DNA of 64,000 nt. Origin: Pirellula staleyi DSM 6068 (lineage in GTDB: Bacteria; Planctomycetota; Planctomycetia; Pirellulales; Pirellulaceae). The stretch lies in the NCBI GenBank assembly GCA_945875845.1, contig CAMCMB010000003.1:110407-174406 (forward strand), written 5' to 3'. Under the pieces are notes generated by a model. The model was not told the origin of the DNA, made no database searches, and worked only from the letters and a program-made list of their open reading frames with translations. A program made the translations under genes and the position numbers. Position 1 is the stretch's first letter. Each line of letters starts with the position of its first letter. Below, piece by piece: positions 9,248 through 18,118 of this stretch.

Positions 9248-9530
9248 ACAGGAATAGGGAATGTTGGGTTCCAGCCAAATTCTCTAGACGAGAAGGGACC
9301 CCAACAAGCGTTACATTCGGAACTTTCGATGTCGGCAGATCAATCATCAAGGCCCGCAAAGACGGGATCTCCGAAGTCGTCTAGGAACAAACCGAAAATC
9401 GGGAACAAACCACCTAGATTGCCAGGCTTGTACCACCGTTGGACATTCCATAGTCCGCGGCTACAATCTGCAACTGATTCCTTGTTTTTTTAAACATCTT
9501 ACGACTCTGATCCCTTGAGAGCGACCTTTG

Positions 9531-10802
9531 ATGACTGCTATCCAACGAGTAGCGATTTTGTTTGCAGGTGGACCTGCGCCGGCCGCAAATGCCGTGATAA
9601 CGTCGGCTGCATTCACGCTGATGAACGCCGGCGTGGAAGTCATAGGGATCAAGCATGGCTACTCGAACCTCATCGATTTTGAGCCTGAGTCGCCTCTCGT
9701 GGAAGGCAAGCATTTCATTAAGTTTACTCAGGAACGGCTCGAGTTCTCACGCACCGAACCTGGAATCATGATTGGAACCGCTCGGTCTAACCCGGGCAAA
9801 GCGGTATCGAGCCCAGTTCACCTCGTCGACCCAGAAAAATCAGCGCCGCTTCATCGCGTTTACCGTGCGTTGCGATCACTGGGTGTGGACGCGTTGGTGA
9901 GTATCGGCGGCGACGATACGCTTAAAACGGCTAACAAAATGAAGCTATTCCAAGACACTCTCCCACCCGAACAAGTCCGAATGCCAGTCATCCATTTGCC
10001 GAAAACGATCGACAATGATTACCATGGTATCGATTTTACTTTCGGATACTTTAGTGCGGCCGAGACCTTAGCTGGCGAGATCCGAAATCTCAATCGCGAC
10101 GCTTCGGCTGGGCAAGCGTATTTTCTTTGCGAAGCGATGGGGCGATCAGCGGGTTGGTTAGCGTACGGTGCCGCGATCGCGGGTGATGCTTGTATGGTAC
10201 TCAGCGTAGAAAACATTACTGGACCTTTGCGAAACACCGAAACCGTCACTCTCCCAGATGGAACTCTGAAAACTCGCACAGTCATGAACCTCGATGCCGT
10301 CGTAGGCAAGATGGTTTCGATGATGATTGCCCGGGAGAAAGTTGGCCGAAACTACGGAGTCATTGTGATTGCCGAAGGGCTTGCTGAGTATCTTCCTAAC
10401 TCCTATCTCGAAGGTATCAGCAGAGATGACCATGGGCATATCGCAATCTCCAGCATCGCTATTGGCAAGGCATTCGCGGTCCTTTTGGGGGACGCCTACA
10501 AAAAAAAGACAGGCAAGACTCGGAAAATAAACGGATTGCAATTGGGCTACGAATCCCGATGCTGCATACCGACAGCCTTCGATGTGATGCTCGGATCCCA
10601 GATCGGCATTGGAGCGTATCGGGCTTTGATCGAAGAGAAGCGGAATGGAGTCATGATATCGGTGGGCGGTCAATTCAACCTTTCCTTCGTTCCGTTTGAG
10701 AACCTCGTCGATCCCGTCACGTTGGTGACGAAAGTTCGCTTTATCGAATCCGATAGTGATTTCCATCGAATGGCTCGCTTGCTGGAATTGCCGACGGAAT
10801 AG
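9531..10802 (+). CDS. pfp: Phosphofructokinase, pyrophosphate-dependent type
   Basis: It phosphorylates fructose 6-phosphate at C1. Two diagnostic sites point to pyrophosphate rather than ATP as donor: 'GGDDTLKTANK' has Asp where ATP enzymes have Gly (GGDD versus GGDG), and 'PKTIDNDY' has Lys in place of the Gly of 'PGTIDND'. At 423 residues it is longer than the bacterial ATP-type enzyme (about 320). The ATG at 9531 is preferred over the adjoining TTG at 9528. Being reversible, the enzyme could act in glycolysis or gluconeogenesis; the ROK kinase follows on the same strand after 133 bp. Donor specificity rests on the two motifs. Confidence 0.88.
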   Translation: MTAIQRVAILFAGGPAPAANAVITSAAFTLMNAGVEVIGIKHGYSNLIDFEPESPLVEGKHFIKFTQERLEFSRTEPGIMIGTARSNPGKAVSSPVHLVDPEKSAPLHRVYRALRSLGVDALVSIGGDDTLKTANKMKLFQDTLPPEQVRMPVIHLPKTIDNDYHGIDFTFGYFSAAETLAGEIRNLNRDASAGQAYFLCEAMGRSAGWLAYGAAIAGDACMVLSVENITGPLRNTETVTLPDGTLKTRTVMNLDAVVGKMVSMMIAREKVGRNYGVIVIAEGLAEYLPNSYLEGISRDDHGHIAISSIAIGKAFAVLLGDAYKKKTGKTRKINGLQLGYESRCCIPTAFDVMLGSQIGIGAYRALIEEKRNGVMISVGGQFNLSFVPFENLVDPVTLVTKVRFIESDSDFHRMARLLELPTE

Positions 10803-10935
10803 TGCTTTGCGACCGTTAAACTCGGAAGAGTTTCGCTACCATTCGTGTCCTTTCGAATCGTTTGTCTTAGACTACAATCGCGAATGGGAAGTTTTCCAAC
10901 CGATCAACTCCTTTGAAGCCTTTTCGAGAGATAGT

Positions 10936-11913
10936 ATGCAGAATCCGTTGTCCTGTGGTTTCGACTTGGGTGGTACAAAAATGCTCTGCGTCGTGATGGA
11001 CGACACCAACCGAATCGTCGCACGAAAGCGAAAGAAAACCAAGGGGACGGAAGGAGCCCAAGCCGGTGTCGTCCGAATCGCGGAACTGATTCGCGAAACC
11101 TTTTCGGAAAACCATCTCTCGATCAACGACTTGAGTACTCTTGGAATTGGTTGTCCAGGCCCGGTCGACATGGACAACGGTGTTGTGAATGTCGCCGTAA
11201 ACTTGGGTTGGAAAAACGTTGCCCTGGGCGCGATGCTAGAAGACGAATTGGAATGTCCAGTCTCTGTACTAAATGACGTCGATGCGGGAGTCTTCGGAGA
11301 GTATTCACTCGGAGTCGCCGTCGGAGCTCGAAGCGTTGCCGGTATTTTCCCAGGAACGGGAATTGGTGGTGGATTCGTTTACGAAGGAAAGATCCTTCGT
11401 GGAAATCGCTCATCCGCCATGGAGATAGGTCATACCAAGATTGCTACGTCGAGTCGAAGCAGCGGAACTGAAATGACCGGTACGTTAGAAAGCGAAGCTA
11501 GCCGTTTGGCGATCGCGGCGGAATGCGCCAAACTTGCTTTTCGCGGTGAGGCGCCGAGTCTGTTGCGAGCTGTCGGAACCGACATTGCACAGATGCGGAG
11601 CAAGGTGCTCGCGGCTGCCATTCGCGAGGGGGACAAGTCCGTCGAAAAAGTGGTGCGTCAATCAGCCCAAACCGTCGGATATGCCGTTGTCAATTTAGTT
11701 CATATGTTGTGCCCCGAAATCATCTTACTCGGTGGAGGTCTAGTCGAAGCGTTACACGAAATCTATCTCGAAGAAGTCACGCAAATCGCAAAGAATAACG
11801 TGCTTGCGTGCTATAGCGACTTGTACGAAATCAAGATAGCAAAACTGGGCGATGATTCCGGTGCAATGGGCGCGGCGATCTGGGGAAAGCAACACGCCAA
11901 AACCAAGGCTTAG
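10936..11913 (+). CDS. ROK-family sugar kinase (glucokinase-like) lacking the zinc motif
   Basis: Predicted to phosphorylate glucose or a related hexose at C6. 'FDLGGTKML' near residue 9 is the phosphate-binding loop, 'VLNDVDAGVFGEY' contains the catalytic Asp, 'GTGIGGGFVYEGKILRG' is the hinge, and 'EIGH' supplies the sugar-contacting Glu and zinc-ligand His. The CxCGxxGC zinc motif that follows in most ROK kinases is replaced by a Cys-free stretch ('SSGTEMTGTLE'). The ATG at 10936 fits the fold; the ORF runs 60 codons further upstream, overlapping the phosphofructokinase gene, without family similarity. The neighbour suggests a shared sugar-phosphate role. Confidence 0.88.
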   Translation: MQNPLSCGFDLGGTKMLCVVMDDTNRIVARKRKKTKGTEGAQAGVVRIAELIRETFSENHLSINDLSTLGIGCPGPVDMDNGVVNVAVNLGWKNVALGAMLEDELECPVSVLNDVDAGVFGEYSLGVAVGARSVAGIFPGTGIGGGFVYEGKILRGNRSSAMEIGHTKIATSSRSSGTEMTGTLESEASRLAIAAECAKLAFRGEAPSLLRAVGTDIAQMRSKVLAAAIREGDKSVEKVVRQSAQTVGYAVVNLVHMLCPEIILLGGGLVEALHEIYLEEVTQIAKNNVLACYSDLYEIKIAKLGDDSGAMGAAIWGKQHAKTKA

Positions 11914-11925
11914 GCGTCGCCTAGA

Positions 11926-12348
11926 CTAAACACGATGACAACCGGGGTACATGGCAATCGACATAGCCAAAAGGTATGTCGAAACCAAAATGACCCATAC
12001 GAGGATGTCACCCAAGGAAGCGAAAGCAGCCCCCTTGGGCATTAGGATCGTTAAGATCATCACTGCGTCTACAAGCACGAGAATCAAGGCGCCTATACAA
12101 AGGGCAACATACTGGAATCTGCGTACTGCGACGCCACATTGGTTCGCGGATACGAACCGTCTGCCAACATGGAATCGTATAAAAAATGCGAGGATGGGTA
12201 GAACGACGGCGATGATCTCGACTGGGCCACGCCGGTTTGGAATCAACCCTTGCACAAGGATAGGAGCCAACCAAATGATCGCGGGGAGTGCCCCATCCCA
12301 GATTGCAATCCGAACGACCCACGCACGTGTTTCTGCAGCGGTTAACAT
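11926..12348 (-). CDS. Hypothetical multi-pass membrane protein
   Basis: No family is recognised. The 140 residues hold about four hydrophobic segments (near 18-36, 43-60, 79-104 and 112-133), suggesting a small integral membrane protein with a short charged loop 'RRFVSANQCGVAVRRFQY'. Its start overlaps the stop of the upstream gene by one base (TAATG), so the two are co-translated. It converges with the ROK kinase gene 12 bp away. Confidence 0.6.
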   Translation of the reverse strand: MLTAAETRAWVVRIAIWDGALPAIIWLAPILVQGLIPNRRGPVEIIAVVLPILAFFIRFHVGRRFVSANQCGVAVRRFQYVALCIGALILVLVDAVMILTILMPKGAAFASLGDILVWVILVSTYLLAMSIAMYPGCHRV

Positions 12349-12863
12349 TATGTAACAACGCCATTGGGCCGAACCCTTTTTTCACCCTCACCCTTTGCCT
12401 CTTCGATCCGATCTTTCCACGCATGCGGATCGCTTACGTACCAAGCGATCGAGTCGGACTTGCCATCCACGGCAAATCGCACCTTCAGCAGGTTATAGCT
12501 GGTCGCCTTTCCCAAATGGCACTTGGTGAAGGTGATTTCAGTGATCGTATCCAGAGGGATCAGCAGGTCTCGCTTTGGCAGAAACAGGAAGAAATGCAAT
12601 CCCTTCCCAGTCAGCACCAGGCCGCCGTTGCCGCGTATCTGCCAGACGCCGAGAGACTCCTGTCCGAAACTATTTGCGCACAGGTCTTTCATGAGGAATT
12701 CTGCAGGTCCGTATTGCGAGGCGATCCGAGCCTCAAGTGGGCCATTCATCGAGCGGAGCGTGAGTTTGGACACCATGACCACAACGATCCCGATGACGAC
12801 CACCGTCAACACGATGACAACCACTCCCAACACAACAAGTCCAAAGAGTACCCACGTAGTCAT
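12348..12863 (-). CDS. Membrane-anchored protein with a GRAM/PH-like domain
   Basis: Residues 4-32 form one long, very Val-rich transmembrane helix. The soluble part (about 45-165) has alternating strands typical of a GRAM/PH-like fold: 'RGNGGLVLTGKGLHFFLFLP', 'IPLDTITEI', 'LLKVRF', 'SIAWYVSDPHAWKDRIEEA', ending in the usual amphipathic helix. A role in lipid or protein binding at the membrane is inferred from the fold only. It is co-translated with the downstream membrane protein gene through a TAATG junction. Confidence 0.6.
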   Translation of the reverse strand: MTTWVLFGLVVLGVVVIVLTVVVIGIVVVMVSKLTLRSMNGPLEARIASQYGPAEFLMKDLCANSFGQESLGVWQIRGNGGLVLTGKGLHFFLFLPKRDLLIPLDTITEITFTKCHLGKATSYNLLKVRFAVDGKSDSIAWYVSDPHAWKDRIEEAKGEGEKRVRPNGVVT

Positions 12864-12985
12864 TACTTTGGCGATCCTAATTGGAAGTAGTTAGGAGTCA
12901 GGACGATTCGAAAGCGGAGGCTGTCGAGGTCAATTTTAGTTTCGACAATGTTGAGCCGCACCAGCCTGAGGACATGTTACCATAT

Positions 12986-13048
12986 TGTTGGCAATCCCTT
13001 TGTTGGCAATCCCTTTGTTGGTCGCGGTAATCGTGGTAATCGCGGTAA
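12986..13048. repeat. Adjoining 15-bp and 9-bp tandem repeats upstream of a hydrolase gene
   Basis: Two full copies plus part of a third of TGTTGGCAATCCCTT (12986-13021) run directly into three copies of TCG(C/T)GGTAA (13022-13048). They end 14 bp before the start of the hydrolase-DUF6807 gene and lie between divergent genes. The repeat keeps a reading frame open, which makes the downstream ORF look falsely longer with a hydrophobic lead. Confidence 0.75.
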
Positions 13049-13062
13049 TTTGGAGAAGGCTC

Positions 13063-14853
13063 ATGTCCGTCGTACGCTGGTCGTGCCTATTTGTTGCGTT
13101 TTTTTCGAACGTCTTATTTGGGCAAAACGTTGAGACAATACGAAACATTTCGTATAAACCCGAAGCGAGCAACGAATACGAGCGTGAGCGTTGCACGTTC
13201 GATTTGGTGGTACCGAGTGGCAAGACTGATTTCGCGACATTGATTTGGTTTCACGGCGGGGGACTCGAAAGCGGCGATAAAGTAAACACGATCGCCGAAA
13301 GCGTCATCAATCATTTCACGAAAGCCGGGATGGCGGTGGCGTCGGTCAATTATCGGCTCAGTCCCAAGGTTACCTACCCAGCTTACATCGATGACGCAGC
13401 GGCGGCTGTCGTCCGCATCCGCCAGGAAATAGCAAACAAGGGGGGCGATGCAACTCGGGTGTTTGTTTCCGGACATTCTGCCGGCGCTTATTTGACTACG
13501 ATGTTGGCCGTCGCGCCAGAATATCTACTGAAATACAATGCAGCACCGCAAGACTTCGCGGGATACCTACCCGTCTCAGGCCAGATGTTCACACACTACA
13601 CGATTCGAAAAGAGAGGGGGATTCCGAAGACTCAACCGATGATCGATTCGGCTGCACCTACTTGGCACGTCGATGATCAAGTCCCTCCCATTCTTGCCGT
13701 TTGGGGCAGCAAAGATTTACCGACTCGAGCCGAAGAGAATCAGTACTTTGTGGCTGCGATGCGGGAAGCCGGAAACAAAGATATTCAAGCTTATCAGTTT
13801 GAGGATCGAACCCACGATTCGATCGCCAGTCAAATGAATCAAGCAGGAGACGAAGTCGCCTCCATGATGGATCGTTTCATTGCCGTGCATCGATCGCGTC
13901 GAGTCACTCGGAAGCTCCGAGTCGAACAAACAGAGGCAACGCTGACGGTCAAGGACGGCGATCGCGCGATTTTGGTTTATAACAAAGTCTCACCTTCCGC
14001 GCCGAAAGGTATCGATGCGATTTACGAGCGGAGTGGTTTTGTTCATCCGGTCTTTGCGCCCAATGGCGAAGTCGTCACGGCCGCATTTCCCGCCGATCAT
14101 CCCCATCAACATGGCGTTTTTTCAGCTTGGGTAAAAACCAAATATGCGGGGAAAGAAGTTGATTTTTGGAATCTTGCGGGACGAACCGGCTATGCGTTGC
14201 ACGAACGTGTTGTCGCTACGTTTCAGACGGATAGTTCAGCTGGCTTCGAAGTGGATTTGCTGCATCGCGTCGCGTCCAATCCACCGGTGGATGTGCTGCG
14301 TGAACGTTGGAAGTTGACCGTACAACCAACGGACGGGACCTATAACTGCTTTGATCTCGAAACGACGCAGCAAGCAATCACCGACTTGCCGCTGTTGGTT
14401 GAAAAGTATCATTATGGAGGGGTGGCGGTGCGTGGTCCGACGAGTTGGTTGCTGGCCAATGACAGCGATCGCGGGTCCTCAAACAGCCCACCCAGCAGAC
14501 CACCCAATGAAACCTGTTTCTTTCTGAATAGTTTAGGACAGGACCGTATCGCGGGAAACCATGCGCATGCCAAGTGGGTTGCTCTAAGTGGACAGTTGAA
14601 TGGTAAGTCCGCGAGCATTATCGTGTTCGACCACCCACAGAACTTCCGATCACCTCAGGCGTCGCGACTACACCCGACGAAACCCTATTTTTGCTTTTCG
14701 CCGTGTGTGGATGGCGAATTCGTGATCGACAAATCCAATCCCTATCATGCTCGTTATCGATTCCTTGTGACCAGTGAAGCACCGGACGCGAAATGGCTGG
14801 AATCCCATTGGAATCTTTGGAGGACTCAAGATGGGGGCGCTCCCAGGCGGTAA
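13063..14853 (+). CDS. Secreted alpha/beta hydrolase fused to a DUF6807 domain
   Basis: A two-domain exported protein of 596 residues. The start at 13063 has a good Shine-Dalgarno sequence (GGAGAAGG) and begins a signal peptide ending near 'NVLFGQ'. The first half is an esterase/lipase-like hydrolase: oxyanion 'HGGG', nucleophile elbow 'GHSAG', then Asp in 'WGSKDLP' and His in 'EDRTHDSI'. The second half, from about residue 300, is a DUF6807 (PmoA-like) domain with 'FPADHPHQHGVFSAW' and 'GNHAHAKW'. DUF6807 is common in planctomycetes beside carbohydrate genes; its substrate is unknown. The protein probably acts on an acylated polymer outside the cytoplasm. Confidence 0.85.
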   Translation: MSVVRWSCLFVAFFSNVLFGQNVETIRNISYKPEASNEYERERCTFDLVVPSGKTDFATLIWFHGGGLESGDKVNTIAESVINHFTKAGMAVASVNYRLSPKVTYPAYIDDAAAAVVRIRQEIANKGGDATRVFVSGHSAGAYLTTMLAVAPEYLLKYNAAPQDFAGYLPVSGQMFTHYTIRKERGIPKTQPMIDSAAPTWHVDDQVPPILAVWGSKDLPTRAEENQYFVAAMREAGNKDIQAYQFEDRTHDSIASQMNQAGDEVASMMDRFIAVHRSRRVTRKLRVEQTEATLTVKDGDRAILVYNKVSPSAPKGIDAIYERSGFVHPVFAPNGEVVTAAFPADHPHQHGVFSAWVKTKYAGKEVDFWNLAGRTGYALHERVVATFQTDSSAGFEVDLLHRVASNPPVDVLRERWKLTVQPTDGTYNCFDLETTQQAITDLPLLVEKYHYGGVAVRGPTSWLLANDSDRGSSNSPPSRPPNETCFFLNSLGQDRIAGNHAHAKWVALSGQLNGKSASIIVFDHPQNFRSPQASRLHPTKPYFCFSPCVDGEFVIDKSNPYHARYRFLVTSEAPDAKWLESHWNLWRTQDGGAPRR

Positions 14854-15241
14854 ATTTATCCTGTTTGACTCACCGGACGGCTCCCGCCGTTCCGCCACCC
14901 AATGATAGCGGCAGGGCGCGAGCCCTCCGGTGATGACCCAAGCATTTTTCACAGCTGCGATGGTGGCATAGGCTTCCAGCCTGTGGAATTTAAATCACCC
15001 GGTGATGACCCAAGCATTTTTTCACAGCTGCGATGGGAAGGTATCACCCGGAGGCGCCAAGACACAGCGGGAATGCTGACGATCTTGATCGGGCAGAAAA
15101 TACTTTTCTATGTCTCTGTGTCTCTGTGGTAAAAAATAATGCTCATTGTCCAGCTTAGGTTTTCACGACGTTGCTTCTGGGTAAGATAAGACCCATAATG
15201 GTTTCCCGCCCTATTTCCCCCATTTTCGATCGTTTTCAAAT
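14854..15241. repeat. Gene-free stretch with direct repeats and dispersed elements
   Basis: No gene is seen. It contains a copy of the 'caccggacggct' element (14871-14896), one copy of the 'ggcttccagcctgtg' element (14963-14985), and a roughly 36-bp direct repeat (ggtgatgacccaagcatttt, then ttcacagctgcgatgg) at 14929-14963 and 15001-15037. The last 100 bp precede the PQQ-propeller gene and presumably hold its promoter. Confidence 0.65.
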
Positions 15242-16519
15242 ATGCACCGTAACTACACCGTTCCACTTTGTGCGGTTCTTCTACAGACCGCCATTTCGGC
15301 TTGCAACATTTCATACGCGGATTGGCCGGAATTTCGCGGGCCGCTTCAGAATGGACAAATCTCCTCAGGAAAACTTCCATCGAAGTGGAGTGAATCGGAA
15401 AACGTCCGTTGGTTTGCAAAAACCAAGGGCCTCGGCTGGTCGTCGCCCGTCATTGTCGGTGAAAGAATCTACTTTACTTCGTCGATCAATGCGGAAGAAT
15501 CCCCATCGGAAAGCGGTGAACTCCAGGGGCGCCAGCGATTGAATCTCGTTTGCCTCAGCGCCAAAGATGGCAATGAGATTTTCAGCAAGGTAATTTTTGA
15601 ACAACCCAAAGATGCTCCGAAGATTCATAACAAAAATTCGCATGCCAGTCCGACGCCCGTGGTTGAACTCAACCGAATCTATGTTCATTTTGGGCACCAA
15701 GGGACCGCTTGTACCGACCTCGATGGGAATAAGATTTGGGAGAATCGTGACCATGCATTCCCACCCACGCATGGTAATGGCGGTTCACCCATTTTGGTGG
15801 ATGGTAAACTCGTTCTTACTTGCGATGGTGGCGAAACTCCTTACACGCTCGCCTTGGACGCGTTAACTGGCAAAGAAGCTTGGAAAACGTTTCGAAATAC
15901 CCCTGCCGAGAAACCATTCTCTTTTTGTACTCCCCAATTGATCTCGGTGAACGGCATAAAACAGATCGTGTCTCAAGGTACAAACATCGTCCAGTCTCTC
16001 TCTCCCGCCGACGGAAGCGTACTTTGGTTTCTTCGCTACGATGGATTCTCCGTTGTACCTCGACCACTATTCTATAAAGGCGTACTTTTGATCTGCACTG
16101 GTTTCGGCAAGACGAAGGTCTTAGCTATCGATCCAACAGGTAGTGGCGATGTTACGGAGACGCATTTGAAATGGTCGTTTGGCACGAGCGTCCCGCAAAC
16201 CCCTTCCTTGATTTGCTTTGAAAATCAAGTTGTCATGGCCAGTGACGGCGGTATTGCGACCAGTGTGGACATTGAGACCGGCATGGAGATTTGGCGAAAG
16301 AGATTGGGAGGTAATTTTTCAGCTTCCCCATTGCTAACAGGCAACACAGTCTACTTTCAAAGCGAATCGGGTGAAGCCTTGGTTATGAAACTTGGGGAAG
16401 AACTCGAGGAGATCGCGCGCAACTCATTGCCAGGCCGAATATTTGCATCGTATGCCGTTATCGATAACGACTTGATCATTCGTGCCGAGCAGGGAGTCTA
16501 CCGAATCGGTCAGCCATGA
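15242..16519 (+). CDS. Secreted PQQ-binding-like beta-propeller protein
   Basis: This 425-residue protein has a signal peptide (about 1-26, 'SACNISYA') followed by the planctomycete-typical 'DWPEFRGP' and WD/PQQ-like blades ('GLGWSSPVIVGERIYFTSS', 'HASPTPVVELNRIYVHFG', 'GNGGSPILVDGKLVLTCDG'). Such propellers usually act as binding scaffolds in the periplasm; no catalytic Ca/PQQ signature is evident. It overlaps the signal peptidase gene by 4 bp (ATGA at 16516), so they form an operon. Confidence 0.88.
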   Translation: MHRNYTVPLCAVLLQTAISACNISYADWPEFRGPLQNGQISSGKLPSKWSESENVRWFAKTKGLGWSSPVIVGERIYFTSSINAEESPSESGELQGRQRLNLVCLSAKDGNEIFSKVIFEQPKDAPKIHNKNSHASPTPVVELNRIYVHFGHQGTACTDLDGNKIWENRDHAFPPTHGNGGSPILVDGKLVLTCDGGETPYTLALDALTGKEAWKTFRNTPAEKPFSFCTPQLISVNGIKQIVSQGTNIVQSLSPADGSVLWFLRYDGFSVVPRPLFYKGVLLICTGFGKTKVLAIDPTGSGDVTETHLKWSFGTSVPQTPSLICFENQVVMASDGGIATSVDIETGMEIWRKRLGGNFSASPLLTGNTVYFQSESGEALVMKLGEELEEIARNSLPGRIFASYAVIDNDLIIRAEQGVYRIGQP

Positions 16520-17832
16520 CGATAGAATTGCGATCCAAGCCGAGTCGATGGTTCTTGTATTGGGCCGCGAGCCTGATGGTATTGCTATTCCTCGGAATCA
16601 TTCTTGCTGGACTCTTGGTGATGCGTCAAGGATATGTCCTTCGACATGGAATTGTTGAAGGCAGCTCCATGGAACCCCATTTGAAAGGTCCTCGGGTTAT
16701 CTGGACATGTCCCATCTGCTCTTTGGAACAGCAATTCACTCTGGACACTTGTGAATCAGTCAAGCCGTTCCGGTGTCAGTCTTGTGGCAAAACGGACTCT
16801 GCCTCAGGTGTCGATATGTCTGAAATCCTAAAACTGGGAGTTCAAACGCGACCGGGCGAGATAGTCCGGTACGGCCCGACAAGAATGTTTCGCTCGCTCC
16901 GAGCTCAGGATATCGCGGCAGGGAATGTTCATGGATCTGGCGCAAAGCGTGGAGACGTGGTCGTGTTTCAGGAAACGTCGAACTCCCAGAGAGAGATTAA
17001 ACGAATCGTTGGCTTTCCCGGCGAGCGAATTGCGATCGAGAACGGTGATCTGTGGGTTGATGGCCAACGCTATTGCAAGACAATGAACGAGACATTGTCG
17101 CAAGCGATTTTGGTCGGAGGACGCGAACGTTCCTCCATGAAAGTCAAACTAGATGCAAGTTCACTTGACGAAAGAGTGTTCCTTTTTCAAACGAGTTCCG
17201 AAAGCTACATCGATAACCGGCTAAGTCGCAATGCACATGATTCCCATCGACTCATTCCAGTCGAAGACTTTGGTATCGCTGTTCAATTGGCCGGCACTGA
17301 CCCAATGCAACATTGGACCATCGAATGCACTCTCCATTCCGCTTCTCGAAGCCAATTGGTTGCAATCACTTCAGGCCCAGAAGGCATAGCGATTGAATCG
17401 AGCGGCAAGAAAACAGACGTCCCATTGAAATCGGCCGGCACAGCTTTCGATTGGATTGTGGTGGTTATGGTGGACGGTTTCCTGTTGGTCGGAACGCCCA
17501 CCACGGAATGGATGCGAATACCGCTCGAAACGCATGATGCGGTCGTCGAAGCGATGGAATGGAACGGCCGACCGGTTGTCGGAATAGAATGCAAGTCAGG
17601 AGTCGTGCGTTTGGAAAATGTGCTGGTCTTTCGTGACATTTTCTACCGTGGCAAATTGGACTCTCCTACGCAAGAGTGGGATGCAGAGGATGGAATTGTG
17701 CTGTTAGGTGACAATGTCTCGGCATCCACGGATTCTCGTGACCGTTGGCCCGTCCGGCCAAACTTGTCCGTTCTCAAGGGAATCGTTATCGAACCCAAAA
17801 ACCCAATCGAGAATTTAGTCCAACAACTGTAG
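16516..17832 (+). CDS. Signal peptidase I (S26) with inserted zinc ribbon and extra domain
   Basis: It cleaves signal peptides at the outer face of the cytoplasmic membrane. One N-terminal transmembrane helix (about 12-36) precedes the catalytic Ser51 in 'EGSSMEPHL', and Lys162 in 'IKRIVGFPGE' is the general base; 'LLGDNVSASTDSRDRW' near 400 completes the S26 fold. At 438 residues it carries two insertions: a CxxC...CxxC zinc ribbon (Cys65, 68, 87, 90) directly after the Ser box, and about 200 residues (roughly 195-385) of predicted beta structure resembling a LamG-like domain, between the Lys and Asp boxes. It is translationally coupled to the propeller gene, suggesting a dedicated substrate. 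Confidence 0.85.
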   Translation: MTIELRSKPSRWFLYWAASLMVLLFLGIILAGLLVMRQGYVLRHGIVEGSSMEPHLKGPRVIWTCPICSLEQQFTLDTCESVKPFRCQSCGKTDSASGVDMSEILKLGVQTRPGEIVRYGPTRMFRSLRAQDIAAGNVHGSGAKRGDVVVFQETSNSQREIKRIVGFPGERIAIENGDLWVDGQRYCKTMNETLSQAILVGGRERSSMKVKLDASSLDERVFLFQTSSESYIDNRLSRNAHDSHRLIPVEDFGIAVQLAGTDPMQHWTIECTLHSASRSQLVAITSGPEGIAIESSGKKTDVPLKSAGTAFDWIVVVMVDGFLLVGTPTTEWMRIPLETHDAVVEAMEWNGRPVVGIECKSGVVRLENVLVFRDIFYRGKLDSPTQEWDAEDGIVLLGDNVSASTDSRDRWPVRPNLSVLKGIVIEPKNPIENLVQQL

Positions 17833-17849
17833 TGAGTTACCATCAATGA

Positions 17850-18040
17850 AAGGGTGAGTCCACCCCTCTAAAAATCTTCTCCTCGACTTTGCCCAATCCA
17901 TTCCTTGCCTGGGAAGGTGAGGCTCCTGCCGAACCATTGCGTCGTAAGCTCGGCAGGAGCCTCGCCCTCCCATTGGTTTCCAATGCATTCGACATTGCAA
18001 AGATGTTTAGAGCGGTGGCCTCGCCCTCCCATGGTTTTCG
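17850..18040. repeat. Third cluster of the 'gggaggg-gaggct' palindromic repeats
   Basis: The block 17889-17971 is a near-identical inverted copy of 2064-2147; its internal arms are 17911-17930 and 17951-17971. A further half-copy follows to about 18035. It separates the signal peptidase gene from the convergent mobA. No protein should be called here despite several short ORFs with recurring 'GEGEAPAE'-type peptides. Confidence 0.75.
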
Positions 18041-18118
18041 ATTCCCCGTGAGTTCGATTCCCGTGGATTTCCCGTGGATTTCCCACGACGCTGGTTCGGC
18101 AGGCGGAATGATTCTTAG

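Noticed and set aside
12986..13048. Possible short CRISPR-like array
   Set aside because: The repeat units are contiguous without spacers; it is a simple tandem repeat.
12985..13062. Longer start of the hydrolase-DUF6807 gene
   Set aside because: The extra 26 codons are read from tandem repeats; the downstream ATG has a Shine-Dalgarno sequence and a normal signal peptide.
14854..15241. A further coding gene in the gap
   Set aside because: Only short ORFs with repeat-derived sequence are present.
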